NCBI GenBank assembly: GCA_023227945.1
Contig: JALOCC010000019.1
Coordinates: forward strand, 1-32,043
Length of the DNA: 32,043 nucleotides
Origin: Candidatus Omnitrophota bacterium
GTDB lineage: Bacteria > Omnitrophota > Gorgyraeia > Duberdicusellales > 4484-171
Direction of reading: 5' to 3'
The translations under genes were made by a program, and so were the position numbers. Positions 1-7,394 of this stretch are shown in pieces. Numbering within the stretch: position 1 is the stretch's first letter; every line of letters starts with the position of its first letter. Below the pieces are notes generated by a model. The model was not told the origin of the DNA and searched no databases. It saw nothing but the letters and a program-made list of their open reading frames with translations.

Positions 1-1
1 C

Positions 2-190
2 ATGACAGAAAAAGTATTCAAGATAATTTGTAGCTCCGGCGAGCATCTTACCGCAGAAACAATTGCTATGGCTTTGCTTAAACAGGTTAGCCTGGAGTCA
101 AAGAAATCCAAGGTATTTTTTGCGGTGAAGGAAGTAAGGAAAGAAAACCAAAACCGGAAGAATTCAAAGCAAATCTGCTTTATAGAATAA
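2..190 (+). CDS. Hypothetical small protein (62 aa), possibly cut by the window edge
   Basis: An open frame begins with ATG at the second base, so its ribosome binding site and true start may lie outside the window. The product is basic in its second half (many K/R/N) with no signal peptide or membrane segment. I recognise no family. A short lipoprotein gene follows on the same strand after about 80 bp. It could be the tail of a longer gene or a chance frame. Confidence 0.35.
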   Translation: MTEKVFKIICSSGEHLTAETIAMALLKQVSLESKKSKVFFAVKEVRKENQNRKNSKQICFIE

Positions 191-272
191 CACATTTTTC
201 GTAAACGACTTACCTTGTCAGGATCGTAACATTTCTGTTGAAAAAAAACAAAAACATAGTATCATAGGTTCA

Positions 273-449
273 ATGAGACAGAGCAGTTTACTTTCGTTGT
301 TTTTTCTATTTTTGTTTTGTATGATTTTGAGCGGTTGTGAATTGCTTACTTTACCGCTTCAGTTGGTGGGTTCTGCTATTGGGCTTGCAGGCGATGCAAT
401 GAGTTTAGCGGGAAGCTTACCAATGCCACCTCCGTGGGTATTTTTTTAA
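273..449 (+). CDS. Small lipoprotein (58 aa)
   Basis: This short frame starts at ATG 273. It encodes a hydrophobic signal peptide ending in a lipobox L-S-G-C (lipidated Cys at residue 22), then a short tail with a glycine/alanine-rich stretch and the end MPPPWVFF. The lipobox predicts export by Sec, lipidation by Lgt and cleavage by signal peptidase II. The tail is too short to be an enzyme. There is no strong Shine-Dalgarno. It sits 10 bp before the response regulator and may be cotranscribed with it. The lipobox is clear; the function is unknown. Confidence 0.6.
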   Translation: MRQSSLLSLFFLFLFCMILSGCELLTLPLQLVGSAIGLAGDAMSLAGSLPMPPPWVFF

Positions 450-459
450 CTTAATTATT

Positions 460-840
460 ATGGCAGAAGCAGCTAGAAAAAAAATACTTATAGTCGACGA
501 CGAAGAAGCTACTTTAAGTTATCTTTGCCGTATTTTGGAACGCGAAAATTACAAGGTTTTTTCAACTACTAAAGGAAAAGAGGTTTTTGACCTTGCTGCA
601 AATAATAGGCCAGATGTTATAGTCCTGGATATAATCCTTCCAGATATAGACGGAGGAGAAGTTGCCTCTCTTCTTTCAAAAAATGCCGCTACTTCAAATA
701 TTCCTATTATATTTCTGACAGGAATCCTTACAAAGAGCGAAGAAAGCTTTGCGGGAAAAACTGGCAAACGTTACGTATTGGCAAAGCCAATTGCAAAAGA
801 AAAACTGTTGGAAATGATACAAAAAGTTCTCTCCGAATAA
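460..840 (+). CDS. Single-domain response regulator (CheY-like receiver)
   Basis: A stand-alone receiver domain of 126 aa, which accepts phosphate from a histidine kinase. Visible landmarks are the acidic pair D13/D14 in LIVDDEE, phospho-acceptor D57 in VIVLDIILPD, T87 in FLTG, and the invariant lysine K109 followed by proline. There is no output domain, so it must act by protein contact or as a phosphorelay link. No kinase gene lies nearby, so its partner is unknown. An ATG with a modest upstream AT-rich leader makes the start plausible. Confidence 0.93.
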   Translation: MAEAARKKILIVDDEEATLSYLCRILERENYKVFSTTKGKEVFDLAANNRPDVIVLDIILPDIDGGEVASLLSKNAATSNIPIIFLTGILTKSEESFAGKTGKRYVLAKPIAKEKLLEMIQKVLSE

Positions 841-909
841 TTAGACGTTACGAAGATTTTCTGTTCTTTTAATAATTAATTTCAGTAATTTTTTAGCTAT
901 AAGCTGTTT

Positions 910-983
910 GCGCCCGTAGATCAATTGGATAGATCGTCTGGCTACGGACCAGAAGGTTGCAGGTTCAACTCCTGCCGGGCGCG
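910..983 (+). tRNA. tRNA-Arg (anticodon ACG)
   Basis: A cloverleaf can be drawn by hand: acceptor GCGCCCG/CGGGCGC, anticodon stem TCTGG/CCAGA with loop CTACGGA (anticodon ACG, normally edited to ICG), T arm GCAGG/CCTGC with loop TTCAACT, and discriminator G at 983. CCA is not encoded. It is followed directly by the iterated hairpin at 996-1099, which may end its transcript. Confidence 0.97.
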
Positions 984-995
984 TTTACTATGAAA

Positions 996-1099
996 GGTTA
1001 CGAAAGTTACGTAGGTTACGCAGGTTACGAAGGTTACACTAAACCCCGATGTTTTATTGTAACCTTCGTAACTTCCGTAACATTCGTAACCTTCGTAAC
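996..1099 (+). repeat. Iterated 9-bp repeat in both orientations forming a long hairpin
   Basis: The left arm (996-1037) is 4.7 copies of a 9-bp unit of form GGTTACGAA. The right arm (1059-1099) is 4.6 copies of its reverse complement. The arms pair over about 41 bp with a few mismatches around a 21-nt loop. It lies between tRNA-Arg and the Shine-Dalgarno (GAGGAGG) of the flavodoxin gene. It has no T-tract, so it is not a classic terminator, though such a stem would be strong in RNA. Confidence 0.9.
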
Positions 1100-1119
1100 A
1101 ATATACTGAGGAGGATACC

Positions 1120-1593
1120 ATGTCTAAAGTCGTCATTATCTACTATACCCGCACCGGAACCACAAAGAAAATGGCTGAGATTATTCATAAAGAGATAAAA
1201 AATAATGATATCGAGGCGGATATCTTTCCGGTAGAATCCGTAAAGCCAAAGCAGCTTCTAGGCTACGACGGAATAATTATAGGCTCCCCTACGTATTATG
1301 GTACTTTAGCAGCCCCGATAAAACAGTTTCTTGACGATAGCGTTGCTTTTCATGGAAAATTTGATGGCAAGATTGGAATGGCTTTTTCTTCTTCTGCGAA
1401 TATTGCCGGTGGAAACGAAACTACCATTTTATCAATTCTGCAGGCGCTACTGATACATGGAATGATTATCCAGGGAGATTTTAAGGGCGACCATTATGGG
1501 CCGGTCGCTATAGGAAAAATAGATAAAAGATGCGAAGATAATTGCCGGAGAATGGCATTTAGATTTATAGAGCTCGCCAGAAAATTAGCGTAG
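1120..1593 (+). CDS. Flavodoxin family protein (157 aa)
   Basis: An FMN-binding electron carrier or small NAD(P)H reductase of flavodoxin fold. The N-terminal strand and phosphate loop YYTRTGTTKKMA (residues 8-19) is the FMN phosphate site. GIIIGSPTYYGTLA (about 50-63) is the second flavin loop, and AFSSSANIAGG is the third. The length suits a short-chain flavodoxin without other domains. The GAGGAGG box 6 bp before ATG fixes the start. The partner redox protein is not evident. WrbA-like quinone reductase is an alternative label, but WrbA is usually longer. Confidence 0.9.
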   Translation: MSKVVIIYYTRTGTTKKMAEIIHKEIKNNDIEADIFPVESVKPKQLLGYDGIIIGSPTYYGTLAAPIKQFLDDSVAFHGKFDGKIGMAFSSSANIAGGNETTILSILQALLIHGMIIQGDFKGDHYGPVAIGKIDKRCEDNCRRMAFRFIELARKLA

Positions 1594-1617
1594 CTGCTTA
1601 TTCTAATTGGAGGTAAC

Positions 1618-1944
1618 ATGGTTATAGCCGTATTAGTTGCTATTCCGGAAAAAGATGCAGAATCGCTTGCGAAGATGCTTTTGGGAGAGCGTGTATGCGC
1701 TTGTGTAAACATAGTCAATGGAGTCAAATCGTTATTTTGGTGGAAGGGTAAGCTTGACGAAGCCAACGAGTCATTGCTTATTATCAAGACAAAAGAAGCA
1801 TTATTTGCTAAACTAAAAATGCTTATTAAAAATAATCATCCCTACGAAGTTCCTGAAATAATAAGTTTTAAAATAGACAATATAAACCAGGAATATCTTG
1901 ACTGGTTGAACAAAGAGGCGAATGCTTTACCATTTTCTTCATAA
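1618..1944 (+). CDS. cutA: CutA1 divalent-cation tolerance protein
   Basis: A 108-aa protein of the CutA1 family, small trimeric ferredoxin-like proteins linked to copper and other divalent metal tolerance. Family landmarks are the ACVNIV segment after the ERVCA turn (residues 27-35), the WWKGK motif (about 42-46), a conserved NHPYEVPEI segment (about 72-80), and YLDWL near the C-terminus. A GGAGGT box lies 6 bp upstream. Its 3' end overlaps the next gene by 23 bp, so the two are translationally linked, which puts metal tolerance and thiol redox genes in one transcript. Confidence 0.93.
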   Translation: MVIAVLVAIPEKDAESLAKMLLGERVCACVNIVNGVKSLFWWKGKLDEANESLLIIKTKEALFAKLKMLIKNNHPYEVPEIISFKIDNINQEYLDWLNKEANALPFSS

Positions 1945-2629
1945 TTTAGAGGAAATTTTTAATTCGTCGCCGACATTAGGGTTGGGAGCAAGTTTCTTGG
2001 CTGGTATTCTGGTGAGCTTTTCTCCCTGTATTTTTCCGCTTGTGCCTATAACTTTGGGCGTTGTCGGAGCCACATCTGTTTCTTCCCGTACTAAAGGCTT
2101 TTTTGTAAGCGCAGTTTTCGTTTTGGGCATAGCAACTATCTACACAGTTTTAGGCGTTATAGCTGCTTTATTCCATGTTATTTTTGAAAAATTTTTCATA
2201 AATCCCATTACGTATATTTTCCTAGGCCTGTTTTTTATCATAATGGGCTTGTCTTTACTGGGATTAATTAAGATAAACTTTTTTTCTTTCTCCCATAATT
2301 ATAAACATAAGCCAACGTACCCTTCAATTTTTGTACTTGGTTTAATAAGCGGGCTAAGCATAATTCCCTGTAATTTTCCGGTTTTGGGCTCAATACTTAC
2401 GCTTATTTCACTTAAAAAAGATATAGTTTACGGAGCAATTGCGCTTTTAATTTTTTCGCTTGGCTACGGTACAGTTTTGATAATTCTTGGGACATTTACT
2501 TCGTTGATTGCCAAATTGCCAAAGCGAAGTAAAATGGTTATAATTATAAATAAATCTTTGGGGGTTGTTATGCTGCTCATGGGTATTTATTTCTTTTTAA
2601 AATTTGTTTCAATGAATGGCTGGCTTTAA
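1922..2629 (+). CDS. CcdA/DsbD-like transmembrane thiol-disulfide electron transporter
   Basis: A 235-aa integral membrane protein with about six hydrophobic helices. The two signature cysteines stand in SFSPCIFPLVP (helix 1) and SIIPCNFPVLG (helix 4), the CPxxP-like pattern of CcdA and the DsbD core that carries electrons across the inner membrane. It starts inside cutA and is followed 12 bp later by an exported thioredoxin, its probable electron acceptor. The length fits the CcdA class without the extra DsbD domains. Confidence 0.88.
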   Translation: MLYHFLHNLEEIFNSSPTLGLGASFLAGILVSFSPCIFPLVPITLGVVGATSVSSRTKGFFVSAVFVLGIATIYTVLGVIAALFHVIFEKFFINPITYIFLGLFFIIMGLSLLGLIKINFFSFSHNYKHKPTYPSIFVLGLISGLSIIPCNFPVLGSILTLISLKKDIVYGAIALLIFSLGYGTVLIILGTFTSLIAKLPKRSKMVIIINKSLGVVMLLMGIYFFLKFVSMNGWL

Positions 2630-2641
2630 AAAAAGGCCAAT

Positions 2642-3091
2642 ATGAAAAAAATAATAGCACTGTTTATCTTTTTTTCTTCAATGACAGGCGCGGTTGCTTT
2701 AGATGAGGCATTTGGCACACTTAGTGGAGCCCGTATATCTTATGAACAGAATATCGCGCAAGGCGACACAATGCTTTTTATTTGGACAAGCCGGTGCCCT
2801 TATTGTATAAGTGAGCTTAGGGAAATGAACAAAAATGAAGATCTTTGTAAATATTTTAAATGTTTTTTCGTAAACGTTGGCGAAGGAGAATCAAGCGTTA
2901 AAGAGGTGGTTAATTCGCTAAAGCTTAAAAGCCACATTTCACAAAATATCATTATGGATAAGTCTGCCAGCCTTGCGGGTAAGTTTTCTATCGTAGGCGT
3001 GCCGACTTTTATCTTCATGCGTGACGGAAAAGTTTTAAATCGTTCCTATCATTTTGACGAGACTGCTGTAAAACAAATTTTTAAAAAATGA
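2642..3091 (+). CDS. Exported thioredoxin-like protein (CPYC active site)
   Basis: 149 aa: an N-terminal hydrophobic signal (about residues 1-19) ending near AVA-L, then a thioredoxin fold. The active site is WTSRCPYC (C52/C55) and the cis-proline loop is GVPTFIF. A glutaredoxin-type CPYC rather than CGPC favours disulfide reduction or isomerisation. It follows the CcdA-like gene directly, so I infer it is reduced by that protein in the periplasm or outside the cell membrane. A TlpA/DsbE-like role in cytochrome c maturation is possible, but no haem-handling gene is seen here. Confidence 0.88.
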   Translation: MKKIIALFIFFSSMTGAVALDEAFGTLSGARISYEQNIAQGDTMLFIWTSRCPYCISELREMNKNEDLCKYFKCFFVNVGEGESSVKEVVNSLKLKSHISQNIIMDKSASLAGKFSIVGVPTFIFMRDGKVLNRSYHFDETAVKQIFKK

Positions 3092-3203
3092 AAGAACAGG
3101 GAACCAAGCACAGAGGACACATAATAAAAAAAGAAAACCTTTTGTGTTTTCTGTGATTAAGTTTTGACAGAACGACGGTATTTTACCCCTTGCGTCTGTA
3201 TAT

Positions 3204-3287
3204 CGGTTAAATTTCACGGCCTGCGGCCAGGAAATTTAACCGAGACGCTTCGGGGTTAATTTTCCCGACGAACGTCGGGAAAATTAA
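3204..3287. repeat. Tandem palindromes before the TPR gene
   Basis: Three hairpins lie head to tail: a 12-bp stem CGGTTAAATTTC (3204-3215) with its complement at 3231-3242, with GGCC/GGCC inside its loop; a short TTAACC/GGTTAA stem (3236-3258); and a perfect 15-bp stem (3256-3270 with 3273-3287) with a 2-nt AA loop. The last ends exactly where the AAGGAGG Shine-Dalgarno of the TPR gene begins, so it could affect that gene's translation. The rest of the 3092-3296 spacer is A/C-rich low-complexity sequence. Confidence 0.85.
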
Positions 3288-3296
3288 GGAGGCTAA

Positions 3297-4082
3297 ATGT
3301 CTAAATGCTATTTGGTTTCGTTTTTTATTAGTTTAATCATATTTCCAGGTAAGGTTTTTTCTCAAGGAACGCAAAATTATGATAAACGCGATCCCGTTAT
3401 CGTTGAATACAGCGATAGAATAAAAATAAGCCCTAACCTTGAGCAAGCATATTATAAGCGTGCAAACGAGGAGTTAGATGCAGGAGATTACGAGCTGGCT
3501 ATCTACGATTATACACGGGCACTGGAAATAAATCCTAACGATGCAGAGATTTACAACAATCGGGGTATAGCTTACAGCAAAAAAACACAATACGATGAAG
3601 CAATTGCCGACTACGTAAAGGCTCTGGAAGTAAATCCGCAGTCCGCAGAAAGCTATTATAATAGAGGCATTGCTTACAGCAAAAAAGGAAATTATTCGAA
3701 AGCAGTTGAGGATTATACAAGAGCCATAAAAATCATGCCTGATAACGCCGAAATTTATTACGCCAGGGCAAGGGCTAATGATGCAATCGGTAAGCGCCGG
3801 CAGGCAGTTAGCGATTATAATTCAACCAACAATTTAGATTCCCGGTTGGCGCAAGCTTATTACCATAGAGCGCTTGCCTATAGTGAGAAAAGAGACTATG
3901 AGAAAGCAATAGAAGATTATTCAAAGGCAATCGAGGCTAATCCTAAGTATGCAGATGCATATATACGAAGAGGCCTTGCGTATGGGCAAAAACAAAAATA
4001 CCGTAAGTGCTGGGAGGATGTAAAAAGAGCTTTTGAATTGGGAGTTGTAACCGAGGAAGAGAATTTAAACATTAATCAATGA
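3297..4082 (+). CDS. Exported tetratricopeptide-repeat (TPR) protein
   Basis: 261 aa with a signal peptide (about 1-22, ending VFSQG) and about six consecutive 34-residue TPR units from residue 45 to 250, each with the usual pattern (Y.NRGIAYSKK..Y..AI.DY.KALE.NP). TPR arrays are protein-docking scaffolds; the partner is unknown. Repeats 2, 3 and 5 share the phrase AYSKK/AYSEK, suggesting recent internal duplication. AGGAGG lies 7 bp before ATG. It overlaps the following PilZ gene by 4 bp (ATGA), so the two are an operon. Confidence 0.93.
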   Translation: MSKCYLVSFFISLIIFPGKVFSQGTQNYDKRDPVIVEYSDRIKISPNLEQAYYKRANEELDAGDYELAIYDYTRALEINPNDAEIYNNRGIAYSKKTQYDEAIADYVKALEVNPQSAESYYNRGIAYSKKGNYSKAVEDYTRAIKIMPDNAEIYYARARANDAIGKRRQAVSDYNSTNNLDSRLAQAYYHRALAYSEKRDYEKAIEDYSKAIEANPKYADAYIRRGLAYGQKQKYRKCWEDVKRAFELGVVTEEENLNINQ

Positions 4083-4555
4083 AGAAAAAAGATTTTGATA
4101 TTTTACCGGTAGCTGAACGTAGGCGTTTTATACGGCACCCCTTAAGTATCCCTATTAGCTATAAAATTCTCAAAAAGACGCGAGACATTAACGAAAAGGG
4201 TGTACCGGCAGTGACAGCTAATGTAAGCATGGGGGGGTTATTGTTTTCGACGAAACGCCCGGTTAAGGTGGGCGCTTTGATTGAAATAAAATTACCATTT
4301 AAAGATAAGATATTTAATGTTAAATCAAAAGTTGTGCATTGTGCTAAAAGCTCCGAAGCAAAAGTTTATAATGTCGGTAGTAGTTTTTATCGCTTTAGTG
4401 ATGCTTTTAAAACCAAGTTGATTGAGCAAATTTATCTAATTGCTGAATACCGCGATTTACGCAGTATTCAGTTGGGCAGAGAAATTTCTCTTGAAGAGGC
4501 ATCTCGTGAATGGATAGAGCGCTATGCTGAACGTTTTAAGAGGCTCTACTGGTAA
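4079..4555 (+). CDS. PilZ domain protein (c-di-GMP receptor candidate)
   Basis: 158 aa. The PilZ signature is present: arginine motif RRRFIR (R15 to R19) near the N-terminus, followed by ANVSMGGLLF, which matches the (D/N)xSxxG motif. Both are the c-di-GMP contacts of the family. The C-terminal third is helical and charged. It is coupled to the exported TPR gene by a 4-bp overlap, suggesting that c-di-GMP controls an envelope process, although no cyclase or pilus gene is in view. Confidence 0.88.
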   Translation: MKKKDFDILPVAERRRFIRHPLSIPISYKILKKTRDINEKGVPAVTANVSMGGLLFSTKRPVKVGALIEIKLPFKDKIFNVKSKVVHCAKSSEAKVYNVGSSFYRFSDAFKTKLIEQIYLIAEYRDLRSIQLGREISLEEASREWIERYAERFKRLYW

Positions 4556-4667
4556 ACCCCGTTAGAGAATTTCGTTCTCTAACGGTATTGCTCGACGGTG
4601 GCTTTAAACCACCGTCTTCGCCTAGATAATTACCACCGATTTTATCGGTGGCTTTCTCTAACGGGGT
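4556..4667. repeat. Compound palindromic element with 14-bp terminal inverted repeats
   Basis: ACCCCGTTAGAGAA (4556-4569) and its exact reverse complement (4654-4667) bound the element. Inside are three hairpins: CCGTTAGAGAA (4559-4569) with 4575-4585, GACGGTGG (4594-4601) with 4609-4616, and CCACCGAT (4633-4640) with 4644-4651. The left terminal repeat can pair either with its neighbour or with the far end. The element starts on the base after the PilZ stop codon. No ORF is present, and it has the size of a MITE or REP-type element. Confidence 0.88.
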
Positions 4668-4687
4668 AAAAGTTTGAGTTATTATGT

Positions 4688-4963
4688 ATGCATAAAAAAC
4701 TGGCAATTGCTATTTTATTAAGCATATTTTTCTTTGTTACCTGCCAATTGTTTGCTCAGGATATCCCTCAAGAAATACAGAATCTCGGGTTTACGCAAAA
4801 CCTGCTTATAAGTTATGATAGAGAAGGCAGTGAGGAGTTTTTTACCTTTTCAGAATTAACCGCTATCCAGGTGGGAGAAACTATAACATTTATAGTTGAG
4901 AATGGGAAGGTAAAACAAAGGATTAAGGGGCAAATCGCAAAGTTTTTGGAAAAGAGCTCATAG
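4688..4963 (+). CDS. Small exported protein, unknown function (91 aa)
   Basis: An N-terminal hydrophobic signal peptide (about residues 1-23, ending LFAQD) is followed by a 68-residue acidic then basic domain with the phrase GETITFIVENGKVKQ. No cysteine remains in the mature part. I do not recognise the family. It stands alone between the compound palindrome and a long repeat-rich spacer. The start ATG has no strong Shine-Dalgarno, but the signal peptide supports it. Confidence 0.7.
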   Translation: MHKKLAIAILLSIFFFVTCQLFAQDIPQEIQNLGFTQNLLISYDREGSEEFFTFSELTAIQVGETITFIVENGKVKQRIKGQIAKFLEKSS

Positions 4964-5361
4964 CGATACGATATATAAAATTTCTGATGAATCTACGAAA
5001 ATAAGCCTGGAGAATTTCCTTCCTGTGCGTTGATTAACCTTTTTTATAGTAGATTTTTTTATCCTTGAATGATATAATTTTGAAACACAGATGATTGCAG
5101 ATGGCAGACACAGATGATCACAGATGTTTGAAAGGTAGAAAATAGAAGGATAAACAATAAATTTCTATTAATTTCCTAATTTCTGCCAATTTCTATTGTC
5201 CGCCACCGATGACTTTTTATATGTGGGCGGATCCGCCTCTGGCGGAAAATTGATAGAAATTTGCTTCGCGAAATTTATAGAAGTTAGTTGTTTGCTAAAA
5301 ACTCTTTATTCTTAATATCTGCGATCATCCGCTTCAAAATCTGTGCTAATCTGTGTATATC
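4964..5361. other. Gene-free spacer with short degenerate repeats and one palindromic element
   Basis: No gene is seen here. 5085-5126 is built from CACAGATGAT-type words, and 5317-5360 holds the same words in reverse orientation. A third group lies beyond tRNA-Lys at 5446-5484. 5155-5198 repeats AATTTCTATT-type words, mirrored after the palindromic element at 5199-5246. A further imperfect hairpin with a TTC loop sits around 5257-5276. Confidence 0.75.
5199..5246. repeat. 48-bp palindromic element, TCCGCC...GGCGGA family, copy 1
   Basis: It starts TCCGCCAC and ends TGGCGGA. It differs by one base (C for T at element position 9) from the copy at 10875-10922. An internal GGCGGATCCGCC palindrome is included. 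Its flanks, AATTTCTAT on the left and ATAGAAATT on the right, are inverted repeats of each other, so the element sits in what would be a hairpin loop. Confidence 0.88.
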
Positions 5362-5434
5362 GGGCCATTAGCTCAGTTGGTAGAGCAGGACACTCTTAAT
5401 GTCAAGGTCGTAGGTTCAAGTCCTACATGGCCCA
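5362..5434 (+). tRNA. tRNA-Lys (anticodon CTT)
   Basis: Acceptor GGGCCAT/ATGGCCC, D arm GCTC/GAGC, anticodon stem GACA/TGTC with loop CTCTTAA (anticodon CTT), T arm GTAGG/CCTAC with loop TTCAAGT, discriminator A at 5434. CCA is not encoded. It is flanked on both sides by CACAGAT-type repeats. Confidence 0.97.
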
Positions 5435-5500
5435 TGTCTTCTTACGCAGATGATCACAGATGAAAGATACAGATAATCACAGATATTCTTTGTGTTCTAT

Positions 5501-5926
5501 ATGAAAAAGTATGAGATTCTCGAACACACCGCAGATATACGAGCCAGAATTTTCTCGAAAACGCAGGAAGATTTGTTTGTTAATTCAGCTATTTGTCTTT
5601 TTGAACTTTTAACCGATAAAAAGCTTAAAGCCGACAAGATAAAAAGTGTTGAGCTGGAAGCATCTAAATTAGAGGATTTGCTTATTCTTTGGCTCAATGA
5701 ATTGATTTCCATTTTTTATGCCGATAAATTTTTTCCGGTTGAATATAAAATATCCATCAAAGAATTTTCCGGCACGAAAAAGCTTTTTGCTGAGATAAAA
5801 GGGCAAGATTTTAATCCCTACGACAGTAAAAGCATAAAGTCAGAAATTAAAGCTGCTACCTACCACAACCTAAAAATAGAAGAAGATAGAAACGGTTTCA
5901 TAGCGGAAATTATATTTGACGTGTAA
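5501..5926 (+). CDS. Archease (RtcB cofactor)
   Basis: 141 aa matching the archease family, which promotes guanylylation and turnover of the RNA ligase RtcB. Visible landmarks are the N-terminal YEILEHTADIR motif (metal-binding Asp in HTAD), LLILWLNELI in the middle, and a C-terminal IKAATYHNLKI segment with the conserved K-A-x-T-Y-H. An in-frame GTG lies 9 bp upstream (5492), but ATG 5501 gives the family's usual N-terminus. rtcB is two genes downstream on the same strand, with one exported-protein gene between them. Confidence 0.92.
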   Translation: MKKYEILEHTADIRARIFSKTQEDLFVNSAICLFELLTDKKLKADKIKSVELEASKLEDLLILWLNELISIFYADKFFPVEYKISIKEFSGTKKLFAEIKGQDFNPYDSKSIKSEIKAATYHNLKIEEDRNGFIAEIIFDV

Positions 5927-5941
5927 GCGAAGGGGGTGCGT

Positions 5942-7342
5942 ATGAAGAATCTGGTGATTTTTGTTTTTGGTTTTCTTTTTTGTTTTTCTGTGTGCGCGCA
6001 GGAGAATGTAGAACTTACGGTTTACAACCAGAATTTTGCTTTAGTAAAGGACCAACGCAGCCTAGATTTAAAAAAAGGATTGAATAAAGTAGACTTCAAA
6101 GACGTAGCCTCCCTTATTGAGCCGACTTCGGTTCATTTTGTTTCTTTAACCGCCCCTGATTCGTGTTCTATTCTGGAACAGAATTACGAATATGATTTGA
6201 TGAGTTCCGAAAAGCTTCTTTCCAAATATATCGATAAAAACATAAAAATCATAACTAAAGATGCAAAGACATACGAAGGAGTACTTTCGAGCTTTGATGC
6301 TAACAATATTATAATTTCCGGTCAGGATGGTTTAAGCATGATTGTCCGGCCTGATAATATAGCTCAGATAAGTTTCGATAAAACTCCGGAAGGGCTTATT
6401 ACAAAGCCAACGCTTGTCTGGGAAATTGAAAATGGCAAAGAAGGAAAACACTTAACTGAAGTATCGTATCTTACCGGCGGCGTAAACTGGCTCGCCGAAT
6501 ATGTAACCGTTTTGGATAGGGATGATAAAAAAGTGAGCCTCGATGGTTGGGTAAGTATAACTAACAATAGCGGCGTAGGTTATAAAAATGCAAAACTAAA
6601 ACTCATTGCCGGAGATGTAAAACGAGTGCAGCCACAAGCAGGCGCAGTTATTTACAATAAAATGGCTCTCAGGGAAAAGGACGAGGCTATGCCGCAATTT
6701 CAGGAAAAAGCATTTTTTGAGTATCATATGTATACTTTGCAAAGAAAGGCAACCCTCAAGAATAATCAGATAAAGCAAATCTCTCTGCTTTCCGCAAACA
6801 ACATACCCGTAAAAAAGGTTTTTATATATGACCCGGTAGATTATTACGGTTGGAATTGGTATCGCTATGATAATAACCAAACTACAAAAGAACAAAAAAT
6901 AAAAGTGAAAATTGAGCTTACCAACAGTAAGCAAAATAATTTGGGAATGCCTTTACCGAAAGGAAAAGTAAAAGTTTATAAAAAAGACGATGATGGCAGT
7001 TTACAATTTATAGGGGAAGATCAGATTGACCATACCCCTAAAGATGAAACTATAAAATTATATTTGGGGGATGCTTTTGATGTGGTTGGAGAGCGAAAGA
7101 AAATGAACTACCGGACTGGTAATGATTGGGCAGAGGAAAGCTTTGAAATAACTTTACGTAACCATAAAGAGAGCGATATTGAAGTTAATGTTATTGAACA
7201 TATGTGGCGTTATTCAAACTGGAAAATAATCAACAAATCTCACGAGTTTACCAAGAAAGACGCTCAAACCATAGAGTTTAAGGTTCCTGTGGTAAAAGAT
7301 GGAGAGGCAAAAGTAACTTATACGGTCAGGTATTGGTGGTAG
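5942..7342 (+). CDS. Exported DUF4139-family protein
   Basis: 466 aa: a signal peptide (about 1-20, ending VCAQE), an N-terminal beta region starting VELTVYNQNFALVKDQR, and a long C-terminal domain with YLTGGVNWLAEYV and a final SF.ITLRNHK...NV.EH. pattern typical of DUF4139. The role is not known; family members are usually secreted or envelope-bound. AGGGGG 5 bp before ATG 5942 favours this start over GTG 5936. Its place between archease and rtcB is probably positional, since an exported protein is unlikely to share their job. Confidence 0.82.
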   Translation: MKNLVIFVFGFLFCFSVCAQENVELTVYNQNFALVKDQRSLDLKKGLNKVDFKDVASLIEPTSVHFVSLTAPDSCSILEQNYEYDLMSSEKLLSKYIDKNIKIITKDAKTYEGVLSSFDANNIIISGQDGLSMIVRPDNIAQISFDKTPEGLITKPTLVWEIENGKEGKHLTEVSYLTGGVNWLAEYVTVLDRDDKKVSLDGWVSITNNSGVGYKNAKLKLIAGDVKRVQPQAGAVIYNKMALREKDEAMPQFQEKAFFEYHMYTLQRKATLKNNQIKQISLLSANNIPVKKVFIYDPVDYYGWNWYRYDNNQTTKEQKIKVKIELTNSKQNNLGMPLPKGKVKVYKKDDDGSLQFIGEDQIDHTPKDETIKLYLGDAFDVVGERKKMNYRTGNDWAEESFEITLRNHKESDIEVNVIEHMWRYSNWKIINKSHEFTKKDAQTIEFKVPVVKDGEAKVTYTVRYWW

Positions 7343-7394
7343 ATACAGAGAACAGATAACAGAGTACAGAGAACAGAAGGATAAATGAACTAAA

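Noticed and set aside
996..1099. CRISPR-like array
   Set aside because: Units of 9 bp without spacers, arranged as an inverted repeat, and no cas genes in the window.
942..1136. Minus-strand frame across tRNA-Arg and the 9-bp repeats
   Set aside because: The frame is a by-product of the periodic repeat (VTFVT-type residues) and contains tRNA sequence.
6596..6934. 112-aa minus-strand frame inside the DUF4139 gene
   Set aside because: It is an antisense shadow of a well-supported gene.
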